Assembly: GCA_017441045.1 (NCBI GenBank)
Contig: JAFSAK010000025.1
Span: 1 to 7,160 of the forward strand
Reading direction: 5' to 3'
DNA length: 7,160 nucleotides
Source: Clostridia bacterium
GTDB lineage: Bacteria > Bacillota_A > Clostridia > Oscillospirales > Acutalibacteraceae
A program made the translations under genes and the position numbers. This document shows, one piece after another, positions 6,590-7,160 of this stretch; the first letter of the stretch is position 1, and the number at the start of each line of letters is the position of its first letter. The notes below the pieces were generated by a model that was not told where the DNA came from, made no database searches, and was given only the letters and a program-made list of their open reading frames with translations.

Positions 6590-7160
6590 ATGATTAAAAG
6601 AGATATAAAATCAGCGGTGCTTACAGGACCTACGGGGGCTATAGGTACCGCCCTTTGCGAAGAACTCGCAAAAAACGGGATAAAGGTTTACGCCGTTTGC
6701 CGACCTAATTCGAGCCGAAGCGACGCTATTCCCCAAAATCCCCTGATAAATAAGGTTTTTTGCGACCTTTCTAACCTTAAAGGCCTTAAAAACCTGATTC
6801 CCGAAAAGGTAGATGCTTTTTACCACTTTGGTTGGGCGCATACTATTGGTGACGGCAGAAATGATATGAAAGCCCAGATAGAAAATATGGGCTATACCAT
6901 TGATGCGGTCCGCGCCGCCGCGACACTTGGCTGTAAAATTTTTATAGGCGCGGGAAGTCAGGCCGAATATGGCAGAGTTGATGGAGTTTTAACCCCATCA
7001 ACCCCTTGTTTTCCCGAAAACGGATACGGTATCGCCAAACTTGCGGCGGGAAATATGAGCCGAATTGAGTGCGAAAAACTGGGAATCGAGCATATTTGGG
7101 TGCGTATTTTAAGTGTTTACGGCCCTAAAGACAGTAGCTCCACTATGGTTTCGGGACTCA
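6590..7160 (+). CDS. Extended SDR: NAD(P)-dependent sugar-nucleotide reductase/epimerase, 3'-truncated (YerF-like by context)
   Basis: The frame is open from ATG 6590 to the window end, giving the first 190 residues; extended SDRs usually run 280-340. The N-terminal Rossmann fold shows TGPTGAIG (12-19), the TGxxGxxG dinucleotide-binding motif, with R38 after the second strand (VCRPNSSR), which hints at NADP(H). D59 is in the usual adenine-contact position (CDLS). HFGW (79-82) replaces the more common HLAA. The catalytic set is present: S123 in GAGSQAEYG, and Y146-x3-K150 in ENGYGIAKLAAG. Substrate-side sequence continues with VRILSVYGP. The gene begins 5 nt after the ThDP gene. In yersiniose A synthesis the partner YerF reduces the ketone of the newly added branch; that job is inferred here from gene order. 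A C-4 ketoreductase or an epimerase for the dideoxysugar are real alternatives. Confidence 0.88.
   Translation, partial: MIKRDIKSAVLTGPTGAIGTALCEELAKNGIKVYAVCRPNSSRSDAIPQNPLINKVFCDLSNLKGLKNLIPEKVDAFYHFGWAHTIGDGRNDMKAQIENMGYTIDAVRAAATLGCKIFIGAGSQAEYGRVDGVLTPSTPCFPENGYGIAKLAAGNMSRIECEKLGIEHIWVRILSVYGPKDSSSTMVSGL

Noticed and set aside
1..7160. CRISPR arrays, tRNA/rRNA genes, insertion sequences, intrinsic terminators
   Set aside because: No periodic repeats, transposase frames, RNA-gene signatures or GC-hairpin plus T-run were seen on either strand by reading.

Overview
The window is one uninterrupted stretch of plus-strand genes that reads as the interior of a surface-polysaccharide (O-antigen-like or cell-wall glycan) biosynthesis operon. 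Six genes are packed head to tail, and the first and last are cut by the window edges. The host looks like a low-to-mid GC Firmicute, probably a gut Clostridia-type genome. This rests on strong AAGGAG-type ribosome binding sites, a TTG start behind a near-perfect one, and the general codon style. It is inference, not a taxonomic identification.

Layout: (1) 1-781, the C-terminal 259 residues of an RfbH/DdhC/E1-type CDP-4-keto-6-deoxyglucose 3-dehydrase, with the diagnostic Lys-to-His change and iron-sulfur cysteines; (2) 783-1277, a GtrA-family small membrane protein; (3) 1320-3356, a large polytopic GT-C-like glycosyltransferase with an outside-facing C-terminal domain; (4) 3461-4732, a second polytopic membrane enzyme resembling GT87/DUF2029 glycosyltransferases, starting at TTG; (5) 4752-6584, a thiamine-diphosphate enzyme of the acetolactate-synthase superfamily; (6) 6590-7160, the first 190 residues of an extended SDR (NAD(P)-dependent sugar-nucleotide reductase/epimerase). 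Intergenic gaps are 1, 42, 104, 19 and 5 nt, so co-transcription is likely. No stretch longer than about 105 nt lacks a gene.

How they may work together: RfbH makes a CDP-3,6-dideoxy-4-keto-hexose. A ThDP enzyme plus an SDR in the same operon is the gene set known from yersiniose A synthesis in Yersinia (YerE adds a two-carbon acetyl branch from pyruvate at C-4, YerF reduces the side-chain ketone). The window therefore plausibly encodes a branched-chain 3,6-dideoxysugar. GtrA and the two membrane glycosyltransferases suggest that sugars reach the outer face of the membrane on polyprenyl phosphate and are attached there. The linkage of this rare-sugar pathway to a Gtr-like export/transfer route in a probable Gram-positive-lineage genome is the most interesting aspect. 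The cytidylyltransferase, 4,6-dehydratase and E3 reductase that the pathway needs are not in the window.
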